Shown here one piece after another: positions 33,959-43,540 of a stretch of 64,000 nucleotides of DNA (position 1 is its first letter; each line of letters starts with the position of its first letter). Origin of the DNA: DAOTXL01 sp034435455. GTDB lineage: Bacteria; Chloroflexota; Anaerolineae; JAAYZQ01. Under the pieces are notes generated by a model that worked only from the letters and a program-made list of their open reading frames with translations, searched no databases and was not told the origin of the DNA. The stretch is taken from NCBI GenBank assembly GCA_034435455.1, contig DAOTXL010000103.1:10789-74788 (forward strand), in the 5' to 3' direction. A program made the position numbers and the translations under genes.

Positions 33959-35656
33959 ATGCCGGAAATTCGGTTTGATACCTGCTACCGCTATGACGAC
34001 CTGACCCGCATCTTGCAGGGGTTTGCCGAGGAATACCCCCGGCTCGTGCATCTGGAGAGTATCGGCCACAGCTACGAGGGGCGCGACATCTGGCTGGTCA
34101 CGGTGACCAACCTGGAGACCGGCCCGGCCGGGCATAAACCTGCCCTGTGGGTGGATGGCAACATCCATGCCGGTGAGCTTTCCCCCTCCACGGCCTGTCT
34201 GTACCTCATCAATCACCTGGTCACGGCCTACGGCTCCGATGCCGAGGTCACCCGCTGCCTGGACACACGGGCCTTCTACATCTGTCCGCGCGTGAACCCC
34301 GACGGCGCCGAGCTGGCCCTGGCCGACAGGCCCAAGATCATCCGCTCCAGCACGCGCCCCTACCCATACGACGAAGAACCGCTGGGGGGGTTGGTGCAGG
34401 AGGATATAGACGGGGACGGCCGGATGCTGATGATGCGCATCCCCGACCCCAACGGCCCGTGGAAGGTCTGCCCGGAAGAGCCGCGCCTGCTGGTGCGCCG
34501 CGAGCCGGCCGAGACCGGGGGGCAGTACTATCGGCTGCTGCCCGAGGGGCGGATCAGGGACTATGACGGGGTGCTGATCCGGATGCAGCCGGACAAGGAG
34601 GGCCTGGACCTGAACCGCAACTTTCCCTTCAACTGGCGACAGGAGTATCAGCAGGAGGGGGCGGGGCCCTACCCCACTTCCGAGGCCGAAGTGCGGGCCC
34701 TGGCTCATTTTATCGTCAATCATCCGAACATCGTGGGTGGGGTGACCTTTCATACCTTCAGCGGGGTGCTGCTCCGACCTTACAGCGATCGCGACGACAA
34801 GGAGATGCCCGTCGAAGACCTGTGGACCTACGAGAAGATCGGGAAAAAGGGCACCGAGATCACCGGCTATCCGGTGGCCAGCACCTTTCACGAGTTTCTT
34901 TATCACCCCAAAGAGGTGACGACCGGTGGGTTCGACGACTGGCTATTCGACCACGTGGGGGTTTTCGTCTGGACCGTGGAGTTGTGGAGCCCACAGCGAC
35001 AGGCCGGTATTGGGGAATACAAGTACATTGACTGGTACCGCGAGCACAGCCTGGAGGATGACCTGAAGATGCTCAAATGGAGCGATGAGCTGCTGGGCGG
35101 CCGTGGCTATGTAACCTGGTATCCCTTTGAGCATCCCCAGTTGGGCCAGGTCGAGCTTGGCGGCTGGGACCTGCTCTACGCCTTCCGGAATCCGCCCCCG
35201 GAGTTCCTGGAGCAGGAGATCGCCCGGTTTCCGGCCTGGCTGGTGTGGCACCTGTTGCTGTCACCGCGCCTGGAGCTGTACGAAGCGAGTGCCAAACCGC
35301 TGGGCGAGGGGGCTTACCGGGTGCGGCTGGTCGTGCACAACACCGGCTGGCTGCCGACCTATGTGACCAAGAACGCTTTGAACAAAAAGGTGGTGCGCGG
35401 GGTGGTGTGTGAAATCGAGCTGCCGGAAGGGGCGTCGCTCGAAACCGGCAAGGCCAGGGAAGAGGTAGGACAACTGGAGGGCCGGGCTTATAAGCCGTCG
35501 TCGGTGAGCGGCAGCTTTTTCTCCGCCGATACCACCGAGGATCGGGCCAAGGTGGAATGGGTGGTGCGTGCTCCGCGGGGCGGCACGGTCAGGCTGACGG
35601 CGCGCCACGAGCGGGCCGGGAGGGTGGTCACGACGGTTGAGTTGGGCCCGGGCTGA
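33959..35656 (+). CDS. M14 family zinc carboxypeptidase
   Basis: 565 residues. The first metal ligands are His70 and Glu73 (DGNIHAGE), the third is His265 (TFHTFSG), and the catalytic Glu is Glu341 (VWTVELW). Residues beyond about 440 form a beta-rich C-terminal domain. There is no signal peptide, so it may be cytoplasmic, which is less common for M14. The ATG follows GGAGGAGAC. Specificity unknown, possibly a D-glutamyl or peptide carboxypeptidase. Confidence 0.88.
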   Translation: MPEIRFDTCYRYDDLTRILQGFAEEYPRLVHLESIGHSYEGRDIWLVTVTNLETGPAGHKPALWVDGNIHAGELSPSTACLYLINHLVTAYGSDAEVTRCLDTRAFYICPRVNPDGAELALADRPKIIRSSTRPYPYDEEPLGGLVQEDIDGDGRMLMMRIPDPNGPWKVCPEEPRLLVRREPAETGGQYYRLLPEGRIRDYDGVLIRMQPDKEGLDLNRNFPFNWRQEYQQEGAGPYPTSEAEVRALAHFIVNHPNIVGGVTFHTFSGVLLRPYSDRDDKEMPVEDLWTYEKIGKKGTEITGYPVASTFHEFLYHPKEVTTGGFDDWLFDHVGVFVWTVELWSPQRQAGIGEYKYIDWYREHSLEDDLKMLKWSDELLGGRGYVTWYPFEHPQLGQVELGGWDLLYAFRNPPPEFLEQEIARFPAWLVWHLLLSPRLELYEASAKPLGEGAYRVRLVVHNTGWLPTYVTKNALNKKVVRGVVCEIELPEGASLETGKAREEVGQLEGRAYKPSSVSGSFFSADTTEDRAKVEWVVRAPRGGTVRLTARHERAGRVVTTVELGPG

Positions 35657-35736
35657 GCCTGGGTCCGCCCGGCAGGGCGTCAGAGCGGATCTGAACCGTT
35701 CCGCTTGCAAAGCCGGGCAGGTCCGATCCCCTCGTC

Positions 35737-35820
35737 CGCACGGCACGGATTGCCCACGGATTTCACGGATATTGGTGTCCTTGGTGGTTTTCAGACAAAC
35801 TCTTAAATTTGTCAGTCAAC
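35737..35820. repeat. 'cacggat'/'gtccttggtgg' repeat with GTCTGAAAA end
   Basis: Reverse-complemented, the right part reads GAGTTTGTCTGAAAACCACC followed by aaggacacc, matching the end of the element at 7786. It is followed by TTAAATTTGTCAGTCAAC, shared exactly with 20729-20746. No gene is evident in 35657-35833. Confidence 0.65.
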
Positions 35821-35833
35821 CAGGGTCCTGGGG

Positions 35834-37351
35834 TCAAAACTGTCGCCGTGGCCGATATTGGATCGCCTCGGCCAGATGCACCGTCTCGATCCGTTCGCTG
35901 CCGGCCAGGTCGGCGATGGTCCGGGCCAGCTTCAGGATGCGGTGATAGGCGCGGGCGCTCATCTGGAGTTGCTGCATCGCTGCCCGCAGCAGGCTCCGCC
36001 CTCCCTCGTCAACCGGGCAGTATTCGCGCACCTCGGCCGGCCCCATGTCGGCGTTGGTGAGCAGGGCGGTGCCGGCAAAGCGCCGGCGCTGGCGCTCGCG
36101 GGCTGCCTCCACCCGGCGGCGGATGGAGGCCGAGGGCTCTCCCAGCCGGTCGTCCGACAGTTTTTCATATTCGACGCGGGGGACCTCGATGTGGATGTCA
36201 ATCCGGTCCAGTAGCGGGCCGGAGATCCGTTTCTGGTAGCGGCTGATCATGATGGGCGAACAGGTGCACTCCCGGACCGGGTCGCCATAGTAGCCGCACG
36301 GGCAGGGGTTCATGGCCCCGATCAGCATAAAGTTGGCCGGGAAGGTCAGGGAACCGGAGCTGCGGGCGATGGTCAGTTGCCGGTCTTCTACCGGCTGGCG
36401 CAGCATTTCCAACAGCTTGCCGCCAAACTCGGGCAGTTCATCCAGAAAGAGCACGCCCCGGTGGGCCAGAGAGATCTCACCCGGTCGGGGCACATGGCCG
36501 CCCCCCACCAACCCGGCGTAGCTGATGGTGTGGTGGGGGGCGCGGAAAGGCCGGTGGCGGATGAGGGGCATTTCGGGCGGTAGCATCCCGGCCACGCTGT
36601 AGATCTTGGTCACGATCAGCGATTCGTCAAAGGTCATGGAGGGCAGGATGGAGGGCACAGCCCGGGCCAGGAGGGTTTTGCCGGCGCCGGGCGGGCCACT
36701 CATCAGGACGTTGTGTCCACCGGCGGCGGCGACCTCCAGCGCCCGCTTGACATGCTCCTGGCCCTTCACGTCGCGGAAATCCACCGGGTAAACCGGCGGG
36801 GCATTGTCGTCTGGCAGGGGGTTGTGGTACGGTTTGATCGGCGCATAGCCGTGGAGGTGACCCACCAGCCCGGCCAGGCTGGCCACCGGGATCACCTCCA
36901 GCCCCTGGACCAGGGCGGCTTCGGCGGCGTTCTCGGCCGGCACATACAGGCTCGTCAGCCCCTGCTCGCGGGCGGCGGCGGCCATGGGCAACACGCCGGT
37001 CACGCTCCGCACCTGACCATCCAGCGAGAGTTCCCCCACCAATCCGGCGCGTGACAGGTCGGCGCTGACCTGCTCCGAGGCCAGCAGGATGCCCACGGCG
37101 ATGGGCAGGTCATAGGCCGGCCCCTCTTTGCGCAGGTCGGCGGGGGCCAGGTTGACCGTCAGCCGGGCGCGGGGGTAGACCAACCCGGAATTGACGATGG
37201 CCGCCCGGACGCGCTCGGCCGATTCGCGCACGGCGGCGTCGGGCAGGCCGACCGTGATCTGCGAGGGCAACCCCCGGCTGATGTCCACCTCTACCTCGAT
37301 CAGGGTGCTATCCAGGCCGATGAGGGCAAAGCTGGTTACTTTGGCGAGCAT
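35834..37351 (-). CDS. comM: YifB/ComM family Mg-chelatase-like AAA+ ATPase
   Basis: 505 residues. An N-terminal Lon-like domain (DSTLIEVEVDISRGLP...) precedes the AAA+ core with Walker A GPPGAGKT (near 220), Walker B LFLDELPEF and a C-terminal Mg-chelatase helical part. A Cys set (CPCGYYGDPVRECTC) is typical of this family. ComM drives branch migration of recombination intermediates in natural transformation. The gene is flanked by repeat elements on both sides. Confidence 0.93.
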   Translation of the reverse strand: MLAKVTSFALIGLDSTLIEVEVDISRGLPSQITVGLPDAAVRESAERVRAAIVNSGLVYPRARLTVNLAPADLRKEGPAYDLPIAVGILLASEQVSADLSRAGLVGELSLDGQVRSVTGVLPMAAAAREQGLTSLYVPAENAAEAALVQGLEVIPVASLAGLVGHLHGYAPIKPYHNPLPDDNAPPVYPVDFRDVKGQEHVKRALEVAAAGGHNVLMSGPPGAGKTLLARAVPSILPSMTFDESLIVTKIYSVAGMLPPEMPLIRHRPFRAPHHTISYAGLVGGGHVPRPGEISLAHRGVLFLDELPEFGGKLLEMLRQPVEDRQLTIARSSGSLTFPANFMLIGAMNPCPCGYYGDPVRECTCSPIMISRYQKRISGPLLDRIDIHIEVPRVEYEKLSDDRLGEPSASIRRRVEAARERQRRRFAGTALLTNADMGPAEVREYCPVDEGGRSLLRAAMQQLQMSARAYHRILKLARTIADLAGSERIETVHLAEAIQYRPRRQF

Positions 37352-37372
37352 GGGTGACTCCGTTCGAAGTTA

Positions 37373-37442
37373 GAGCCTATCCGAAAACTTGCAGGGCAGG
37401 CTGGCAAGCCTGCCCGGACGGCCTGGAAAGGCCGCCCCACCG
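37373..37442. repeat. MITE-like element, copy B (truncated)
   Basis: About 70 bp: AGAGCCTATCCGAAAAC, then the GGGCAGGCT...GCCTGCCC hairpin and GGACGGCCTGGAAAGGCCG. The right end is missing. It lies directly upstream of comM. Confidence 0.8.
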
Positions 37443-37524
37443 GAGGTTGCGACCTTGCCCCCGGTCAACCTCCATTATACTTGAGGTGGGGGGAAATGTC
37501 CAGCGACACCGGATCGGTGAGCAG

Positions 37525-39867
37525 TTACTGACCGGGCCTGATGTGCACGACCTGCAATATCACCCGGTCGCCCGGCGGCTGCCCCTCTTCGTGGACCGGC
37601 AGCCGTCGGCCGGTGGCCGGGTCGTACATCCCGACCTCGATCTCATAGTCGCCAGGGGGCGCGGTGGCCTGGATTGGTATGCGGTGGGCATCGGCCACCA
37701 CCTCGCCGACCGACCAGCCGGTGGTAGGCCGCTCCCCATGCTGCGGCGCGACATCCTCCTGCCCCCAGATGGAGTTGCCGGTGGCCGGGTTGTACGGCCC
37801 CAGCAGGTGGACAAAGACCACATAGTGGATGTTCATCTCCTTCCGTGCCTGCCAGTACAGGGTCAGGGGGATGGTCTGGCCGGGGCGGAAGGTATCGGCC
37901 TTCAGGTCGTATCCCAAAAGGCGGACGGCGTCGCCCAGGTCGGCGATCCGGCGGTGCTGGATGTCGGCGGCGGTCGCCCTGGCGGTGTTGATCACCCGGA
38001 TGGGGCGCAGGGGCAGGCGGGTGTCCGCAAGGCCGACCTGCAGGGTATAGCGCCCGGTGGGGATGGCCGAGGTGACCGGTATCTCGTGGCGGGTGCGGAT
38101 TACAGCGCCGGGGGGGAGCTCCAGCGTGGGGCTGCTATCTGCCTGGATTGTCTGGCCGGTGGCATTGACCAGGGCGATTTCCGGGTGGATTCGGCCGGTT
38201 CCCTGCCAGTAGAGGGCCAGGCGGATAGCCTCGCCGGTCCGGTACTCCTTCAGGGCCAGGTCGTAGCCCAGGAGGGCGGTGCCGGAGACGACCTCCGCCG
38301 AGAGGGGGTGCTGGATGTGCAGGTTATCGGGCGGCACGGTCAAGAGATCGCGCTCCTCGTCGGTGTAGAGCACCAGGCGGCGCGGGCTGTAGTTCAGGTC
38401 GGCGGCTTTTTGCAGAGTTCGCCTGAGCCGCTTCTCGATCAGGCGCCGGGGGTCAATGGCCGTGGCATCGGGGGTGATCACCAGCCAGACGGCAGGGTGG
38501 TTGGCCAGCAGCGGGTCGATGATCCGCCTGGCCTCGGCGGGGATCACCTCCCGGCCGTTGGGCACGCCATACCAGCGGGCCGGCCGGCGATAGTAGTAGG
38601 TAAAGGTCGGCCATTCGGCGTCGGTGTGCAGGAGCACCGCGTCGCCCGGTTGTACATGGGCGTTGAGGGTGGCTACCAGGCTCTGCCAGTCGTCGGTCAG
38701 GTGGCGCCTGTTATAGAATCCGGCCAGGGAGAGGGCCGAGATGGCGATCACCAGGGCCAGCCCGGTCAGGGCCAGGGGGGGAGAGCGGCGGCCGATCTCC
38801 CGCAGCCCCCAGGCCAGGAGGAGCAGAAAGATCGGAAGAGAGACGAGGAAATAGCGGGCCTCCACCTTGGCGGCGTACAGCGACGTTGCCTCCGGCAGCG
38901 ATAGGAGGTAGATCAGCAGGGGAGGGGTGAGGAGGGAGCACCACAGGAGCAGGTTGTTGCGGCGGCCGGTGGGGTCCTCTTTTCTCCACAGGGGGAGCAG
39001 ACCCCAGAGAGCCAGGGCCAGGATGGCGATTGTCGGGAGGGTGTAGCGCTCGATGTGGGTGGGGATTCCTACGGCCAGCACGGTGCTCCACACCCGCAGG
39101 AACAGGCCCAAGTCAAAGTGTGGGGCGGCCTGCCAGGTGAGGTGTTCCGGACGCAGGGTATAGAGGAACCAGGGAAAAAAGAGGATGCCGATGGCTATCT
39201 GGGCCGAAATCCAGGGCAGGAGGGAGATATTTTTCGCACGGCGGCTGACCAGTGCCCACAGGATGACGAACAGGTTCTGGCCGACGAGGATCGTCAGAGA
39301 AAGATAATGGCTGTAGAGGGCAAGGGCCGTGGTGAGGATATAGCCGATCCACCACCGCGAACGTTGCTCCTCCAGGGCGCATATCAGGCAGTGGAGGGAG
39401 GCCAGGGTGAAGAGGGTGGCCAGGGCGTACATCTTGATCTCCTGGGACCATTCGACGTGGAAACGGGCGATGGTCAACAGAAGGGCAGCGGTCAGCCCGG
39501 TGATCGGCCCGGCGATCCTCTTGCCCAGGCGGTAGATCAGGGCCACCGCGGCTACTGCCGGGACCACGGTGGAAAAGCGCACGGCAAAGGTTTCCTCGCC
39601 GGCCAGCCGGTCCCACCCGGCCAGCAGCCAGTAGTGCAGCGGCGGATGCTCATCCAGGGCGGTGAGGTAGGCGATCCTGCTGAGCGGCAGCCGGCCCAAC
39701 CACACACTCCACCCCTCGTCCCACCACACATTGCTGTCGGGCAGGTGGTAGAGGCGCAGGGCGAAGGCCAGGAGGAGGAGGGGCAGCAGGAGGAGTGGGG
39801 CTCGCCGGCCGACCCACCGGTCGCTCGTGGAGATCTGCCCTGAGATTTTTCTGATGATCCCTGTCAT
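37525..39867 (-). CDS. GT39-type membrane glycosyltransferase with two C-terminal beta-sandwich repeats
   Basis: 780 residues. The N-terminal half has about eleven membrane segments and the first loop motif WWDEGWSVW with DEHPPLHYW, typical of GT39/PMT-like enzymes that use a polyprenyl-phosphate sugar. After about residue 490 are two repeats of one extracytoplasmic domain, each with LLGYDL...G..I.L.LYWQ (about 525-560 and 640-680). It ends two bases from its upstream neighbour's stop, so the two are co-translated. Probable role: glycosylation of surface polymer or protein. Confidence 0.75.
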   Translation of the reverse strand: MTGIIRKISGQISTSDRWVGRRAPLLLLPLLLLAFALRLYHLPDSNVWWDEGWSVWLGRLPLSRIAYLTALDEHPPLHYWLLAGWDRLAGEETFAVRFSTVVPAVAAVALIYRLGKRIAGPITGLTAALLLTIARFHVEWSQEIKMYALATLFTLASLHCLICALEEQRSRWWIGYILTTALALYSHYLSLTILVGQNLFVILWALVSRRAKNISLLPWISAQIAIGILFFPWFLYTLRPEHLTWQAAPHFDLGLFLRVWSTVLAVGIPTHIERYTLPTIAILALALWGLLPLWRKEDPTGRRNNLLLWCSLLTPPLLIYLLSLPEATSLYAAKVEARYFLVSLPIFLLLLAWGLREIGRRSPPLALTGLALVIAISALSLAGFYNRRHLTDDWQSLVATLNAHVQPGDAVLLHTDAEWPTFTYYYRRPARWYGVPNGREVIPAEARRIIDPLLANHPAVWLVITPDATAIDPRRLIEKRLRRTLQKAADLNYSPRRLVLYTDEERDLLTVPPDNLHIQHPLSAEVVSGTALLGYDLALKEYRTGEAIRLALYWQGTGRIHPEIALVNATGQTIQADSSPTLELPPGAVIRTRHEIPVTSAIPTGRYTLQVGLADTRLPLRPIRVINTARATAADIQHRRIADLGDAVRLLGYDLKADTFRPGQTIPLTLYWQARKEMNIHYVVFVHLLGPYNPATGNSIWGQEDVAPQHGERPTTGWSVGEVVADAHRIPIQATAPPGDYEIEVGMYDPATGRRLPVHEEGQPPGDRVILQVVHIRPGQ

Positions 39868-41619
39868 CTAAGAATACCCCCCATACACCCCCACCAGCCG
39901 CGTATAGACCTCTTCCGCATTCTCGATCCCCTGGACCAGCAGCCGCGCCTGGGAGGGGAAGGCCAGGAAGGGCCAATCCTGGGGCCCGCCCAACCCACCG
40001 TGGGACGCCACCTGGTCCTCGAAACTCACCACCTGCTCGCCATCCCAGGCGCCCAGCAGGATCAGGTCGCCGGCGTGGGGAAAACGGGCCAGCCGGGCGA
40101 TCTGCGCCGCTGCCCAGTCTGGATCGGGCAGGGAGGCCAGCGGGTTCTGGCCCTGCCACCGCCGGCCCACCGGGCCAAACCACAGGGTGCCCTCCCGCCC
40201 GGCGATCACCACCTCTTCCCCTTCCCGGCCCACCACCAGCCCGATCCCCTCGTGGGTGATCAGGGCATCCAACAGCCTGGGATAGAGCAGGGCCACCTCG
40301 CTCAGGTCCATAGGCCGGGGGGTGACGTCAAAGTACACGTGCGAGAGGGAGCCGGAATTCCGCACGGCGATCGAACTGCGGCGGCTCAGGTCCCACTCGA
40401 CGGCCAGCCTCTCCATAGCCAGTTGCTCCTCCAGCCGCTGCCGGGCAGCGCGCAACAGGCGGGCAGGCAGCGCCTTATGGGGGCGTGCTTCCAGCCCCTG
40501 GATCTCGTCCAGCAGGAACCGGATCCGCATCTCCGGCAACCCCTCCGTCTCCTCCTTGCTCCCTGCTTCCTGCGCCCGCTCTCTGGCTTCTTGCCTCCTT
40601 TGTCCGGTATATGCGGCGATGAACTGCTCCAACGTCTGCCCAGAGACCTGGCGGAACGACCGCGAGGGGGTCATGCCGTGGTCCGACAGGATGTACAGGT
40701 CGTAGGCCCGCCGTCGGTAGAGTTGCAGCATCCGGTCGATCTGCCGTATCTGTTTGTCAATGCCCCGCAGGGCCCGGAACGCCTCGCGGCTGTCGGCCCC
40801 AAAGTGATGGGCGATTTCGTCGTAGCCGGTGTAGGCGGCATAGATGGCCGGCATCCCCCGGTAGAGGTCCACCATGACGCTAAAGGTCGTCACCTCGCGA
40901 AAGATGATATTGTTCACGATTTCCAGCACAGGCCCCAGGAAGGTAAAGTGGGAGCCCCGCGGCCGCATCCGCATCCAGGTTGCCAGGCGCTTGACTGTGT
41001 ACACCAGCCAGGCCCACAGCGACAGGCCGATCACCCGGACCAGGCGCAGGGGGCTCAGGGCGAACAGGATCAGGAAGCCCAGGCCGCGCACATTCTCGAA
41101 AAGTCGGTCGCGGCCCAGGGCCGACAGGGTGAACAGCGCCAGCCGGGCATCGCCGTCGAACATGTTGGTATAGCTGGAGCCGCCGCGCAGCAGGCCGGCC
41201 CGCCCGGCGGCGATCCGCTCCTGGATCGCCCGCGCCACGCCGGGCAGCTTGCACAGGATCGCATCTCCGGCTGCCTTGTCATACCAGCGGAAGCCGGGGA
41301 TGTCCCAATTGTTGCCGTACAGAATGCCGGCCTGGGAAGCGGGGGTGGTGCTGGGCAGGCCGCAGCGCCAGCGGGCCAGCCTCAACCTCCCCCCGTGGAT
41401 CAGGCGGGACAGGTAGGGCAGATAGCCCTGGCGCAACGCCTGCTGCAGATAGTCATAGGCCAGCCCATCAATCTCGAGGATGACAAAGCCGCGCTGGCCA
41501 TCCGCCTCTTCCCGGGCAGGCCGGCCCAACTGGCGGGCAGCCGCCCCGTACTTGCGCCGATAGTACCAGGCGGCCAGGGCATTGAACAGGTCTACAATCC
41601 GCCGCACCAGCCAGGTCAT
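39868..41619 (-). CDS. Alkaline-phosphatase-superfamily membrane protein
   Basis: 583 residues. N-terminal part has FVILEIDGLAYDYLQQA (metal-binding Asp) and GLPSTTPASQAGILYG (nucleophile Thr/Ser area), then GYDEIAHHFGADS and LSDHGMTPS, i.e. the metal ligands of nucleotide pyrophosphatase/phosphodiesterase-type enzymes. A hydrophobic stretch near 180-215 may anchor it. Its stop abuts the GT39 start and its start lies six bases after the ABC exporter gene. It may act on a lipid-linked or polyanionic surface polymer; inferred only. Confidence 0.75.
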   Translation of the reverse strand: MTWLVRRIVDLFNALAAWYYRRKYGAAARQLGRPAREEADGQRGFVILEIDGLAYDYLQQALRQGYLPYLSRLIHGGRLRLARWRCGLPSTTPASQAGILYGNNWDIPGFRWYDKAAGDAILCKLPGVARAIQERIAAGRAGLLRGGSSYTNMFDGDARLALFTLSALGRDRLFENVRGLGFLILFALSPLRLVRVIGLSLWAWLVYTVKRLATWMRMRPRGSHFTFLGPVLEIVNNIIFREVTTFSVMVDLYRGMPAIYAAYTGYDEIAHHFGADSREAFRALRGIDKQIRQIDRMLQLYRRRAYDLYILSDHGMTPSRSFRQVSGQTLEQFIAAYTGQRRQEARERAQEAGSKEETEGLPEMRIRFLLDEIQGLEARPHKALPARLLRAARQRLEEQLAMERLAVEWDLSRRSSIAVRNSGSLSHVYFDVTPRPMDLSEVALLYPRLLDALITHEGIGLVVGREGEEVVIAGREGTLWFGPVGRRWQGQNPLASLPDPDWAAAQIARLARFPHAGDLILLGAWDGEQVVSFEDQVASHGGLGGPQDWPFLAFPSQARLLVQGIENAEEVYTRLVGVYGGYS

Positions 41620-41625
41620 CTCTCA

Positions 41626-43467
41626 TCAGCCATTGGTCGTCCGTTGTTCGGCATCTGCCATTTTGTCCCACTGGAACTGCAAAGAGTGGTAGTAGCGGTA
41701 CAGGCTGTCCTCACGGGCCAGGAGCTCGGCATGGGTGCCCTGCTCCACCACCTGCCCTTCGTGCAGCACCACGATCCGGTCGGCGTTGGTGATGGTAGAC
41801 AGCCGATGGGCGATGACAAAGGTAGTCCGGCTCCTGCTACTGCTGCCGTCGGGGTGCATCAGGTGTTCCAACGCCTCCTGCACCAACTGCTCCGATTCGG
41901 TGTCCAGCGACGAGGTGGCTTCGTCCAGGATCAGGAGCCGTGGGTTTTTGAGGATGGCCCGGGCGATGGCCACCCGTTGTCGCTGTCCGCCCGACAACTT
42001 GATGCCCCGTTCGCCGACCTGGGTCTCGTAGCCGTCGGGCAGTTCGTGGACGATGAATTCGTGGGCGTTGGCCGCCCGTGCCGCCGCTTCGATCTCTTCC
42101 TGGCTGGCCTCCAGCTTGCCGTAGCGGATGTTGTTGGCGACGGTGTCGCTGAACAGCAGCGTCTCTTGGGGCACAATGCCGATCTGGTCCCGCAGCGAAC
42201 GGACGCTCACCCGGCGGATGTCGTAGCCGTCCACGGTGATGAACCCATCGCTGGGATCGTAAAAGCGAGGGATGAGGTTGACCAGCGTTGTTTTGCCCAC
42301 CCCACTGGGGCCCACCAGGGCCACGATCTCCCCTGGCCTGGCCTCCAGGGTCACGTGGCGCAGCACCGGCTGGCGTGGGTCATACTCAAAGCTGACATCG
42401 TGAAAGGCTACATGGCCGACGATGGGGGGCAGGGGTTGCGCCTCCGGATCGTCCACGATTTCGGGTTGGGTGTCCAGCAGTTCAAAGATCCGTTGGGTGG
42501 CGCCAAAGGCGGCCTGGACCTGGCCGTACAGCCCGGCAAAGCTGCCCAACGGCCCGGTGAGCATGACCGCATAGAATAGAAAGGCAACAAGCTGACCCGG
42601 CGAAAGCCGTCCGTGCAACACCTCTTGCCCGCCTGCCCACAGCACCAGGATCAGGCTGCCGTACACCAGGAGAGAGATGAGCGGTCCCAAGATGGCGTAG
42701 ATGCGGGTGCGCCGCATGGCGGCCTCGAACAGGGTATCCACCTTCTGACCGTAGCGCGCTGTCTCGTACTCCTCACGGGCGAAGGATTTGACGATGCGGA
42801 TGCCGGCCACCGCCTCTTCTACCACCGCCGAAGCCTCGGCCAGGGTGTCCTGCGCCAACAGGGCGATCTTGCGGATGCGACGGCCCAGCAGCCGGGTGAC
42901 CAGGACCATGCCCGGCATGGCTACCGCCATCAACAGCGTCAGCCGCCAGTTCATCACCCATACTATGACGACCACCCCGGCCGCAGCCACGACCTGTTGC
43001 AGCAGCACCACCAGGTTGTTGGTGATGGCCCCCTGGATGACCTGCACGTCGTTGCTCAGGCGTGATACGATCTCGCCCACCCGCTGCCCGGCGAAAAAAC
43101 CAAGAGAAAGGGACAGCAGATGCTCATAGACCTCTCGCCGCAGGGTAGCGACCACCCGCTCGCCGGCGTAGGCGATCAGGTAGGTCTGGACAAAGCCAAA
43201 GGCGGAGCGCAGGCCAAAGATGGCCGCCAGCAGCAGGGCGATGCGGTTGAACGAAGCGAGATCGCGCCCCACCGCCACCAGGTCCACCAACCTTTGCACG
43301 ACCAGGGGCATGGCCAGCCCCAGCAGGCTGATCAGAACCAGGCAAAGCGCGGCCAGGGTCAGGTGCAGCCGGTAGGGCCGCACGTAGGCCAGCATCCGGC
43401 CGTAATTCCGCAGCCCTTCCCGCCAGGCAGGGACAGGTTGCCGCCGCCGTTCGCCGGGTTTACTCAC
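41626..43467 (-). CDS. ABC exporter, fused permease-ATPase (MsbA type)
   Basis: 613 residues. Six membrane segments (about 30-325), then the ATPase with Walker A GPSGVGKTT (near 405), ABC signature LSGGQRQRVAIARA and Walker B LLILDEATSSLD. Half-transporter, so it works as a homodimer or with a partner, exporting lipids, drugs or peptides. The start is a GTG at 43467 after GAGAGG. It lies next to genes for surface glycosylation, so a glycolipid flippase role is plausible. Confidence 0.9.
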   Translation of the reverse strand: MSKPGERRRQPVPAWREGLRNYGRMLAYVRPYRLHLTLAALCLVLISLLGLAMPLVVQRLVDLVAVGRDLASFNRIALLLAAIFGLRSAFGFVQTYLIAYAGERVVATLRREVYEHLLSLSLGFFAGQRVGEIVSRLSNDVQVIQGAITNNLVVLLQQVVAAAGVVVIVWVMNWRLTLLMAVAMPGMVLVTRLLGRRIRKIALLAQDTLAEASAVVEEAVAGIRIVKSFAREEYETARYGQKVDTLFEAAMRRTRIYAILGPLISLLVYGSLILVLWAGGQEVLHGRLSPGQLVAFLFYAVMLTGPLGSFAGLYGQVQAAFGATQRIFELLDTQPEIVDDPEAQPLPPIVGHVAFHDVSFEYDPRQPVLRHVTLEARPGEIVALVGPSGVGKTTLVNLIPRFYDPSDGFITVDGYDIRRVSVRSLRDQIGIVPQETLLFSDTVANNIRYGKLEASQEEIEAAARAANAHEFIVHELPDGYETQVGERGIKLSGGQRQRVAIARAILKNPRLLILDEATSSLDTESEQLVQEALEHLMHPDGSSSRSRTTFVIAHRLSTITNADRIVVLHEGQVVEQGTHAELLAREDSLYRYYHSLQFQWDKMADAEQRTTNG

Positions 43468-43502
43468 TTGCCTCTCACTCCTGTCAAACGTAATCGGTGC
43501 CC

Positions 43503-43540
43503 TTCTTGCGTTTTGCGTTTTACGCTTCTCGTTTCACGCC
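43503..43540 (-). repeat. Heptamer repeat tract 5
   Basis: On the minus strand GTGAAAC, GAGAAGC, GTAAAAC, GCAAAAC, GCAAGAA: degenerate units in 7-nt register. The first TGA is the stop of the EamA gene. Confidence 0.7.

Noticed and set aside
40000..42579. 859-codon rightward open frame
   Set aside because: It spans two clearly coding leftward genes on the other strand, so it is a shadow.
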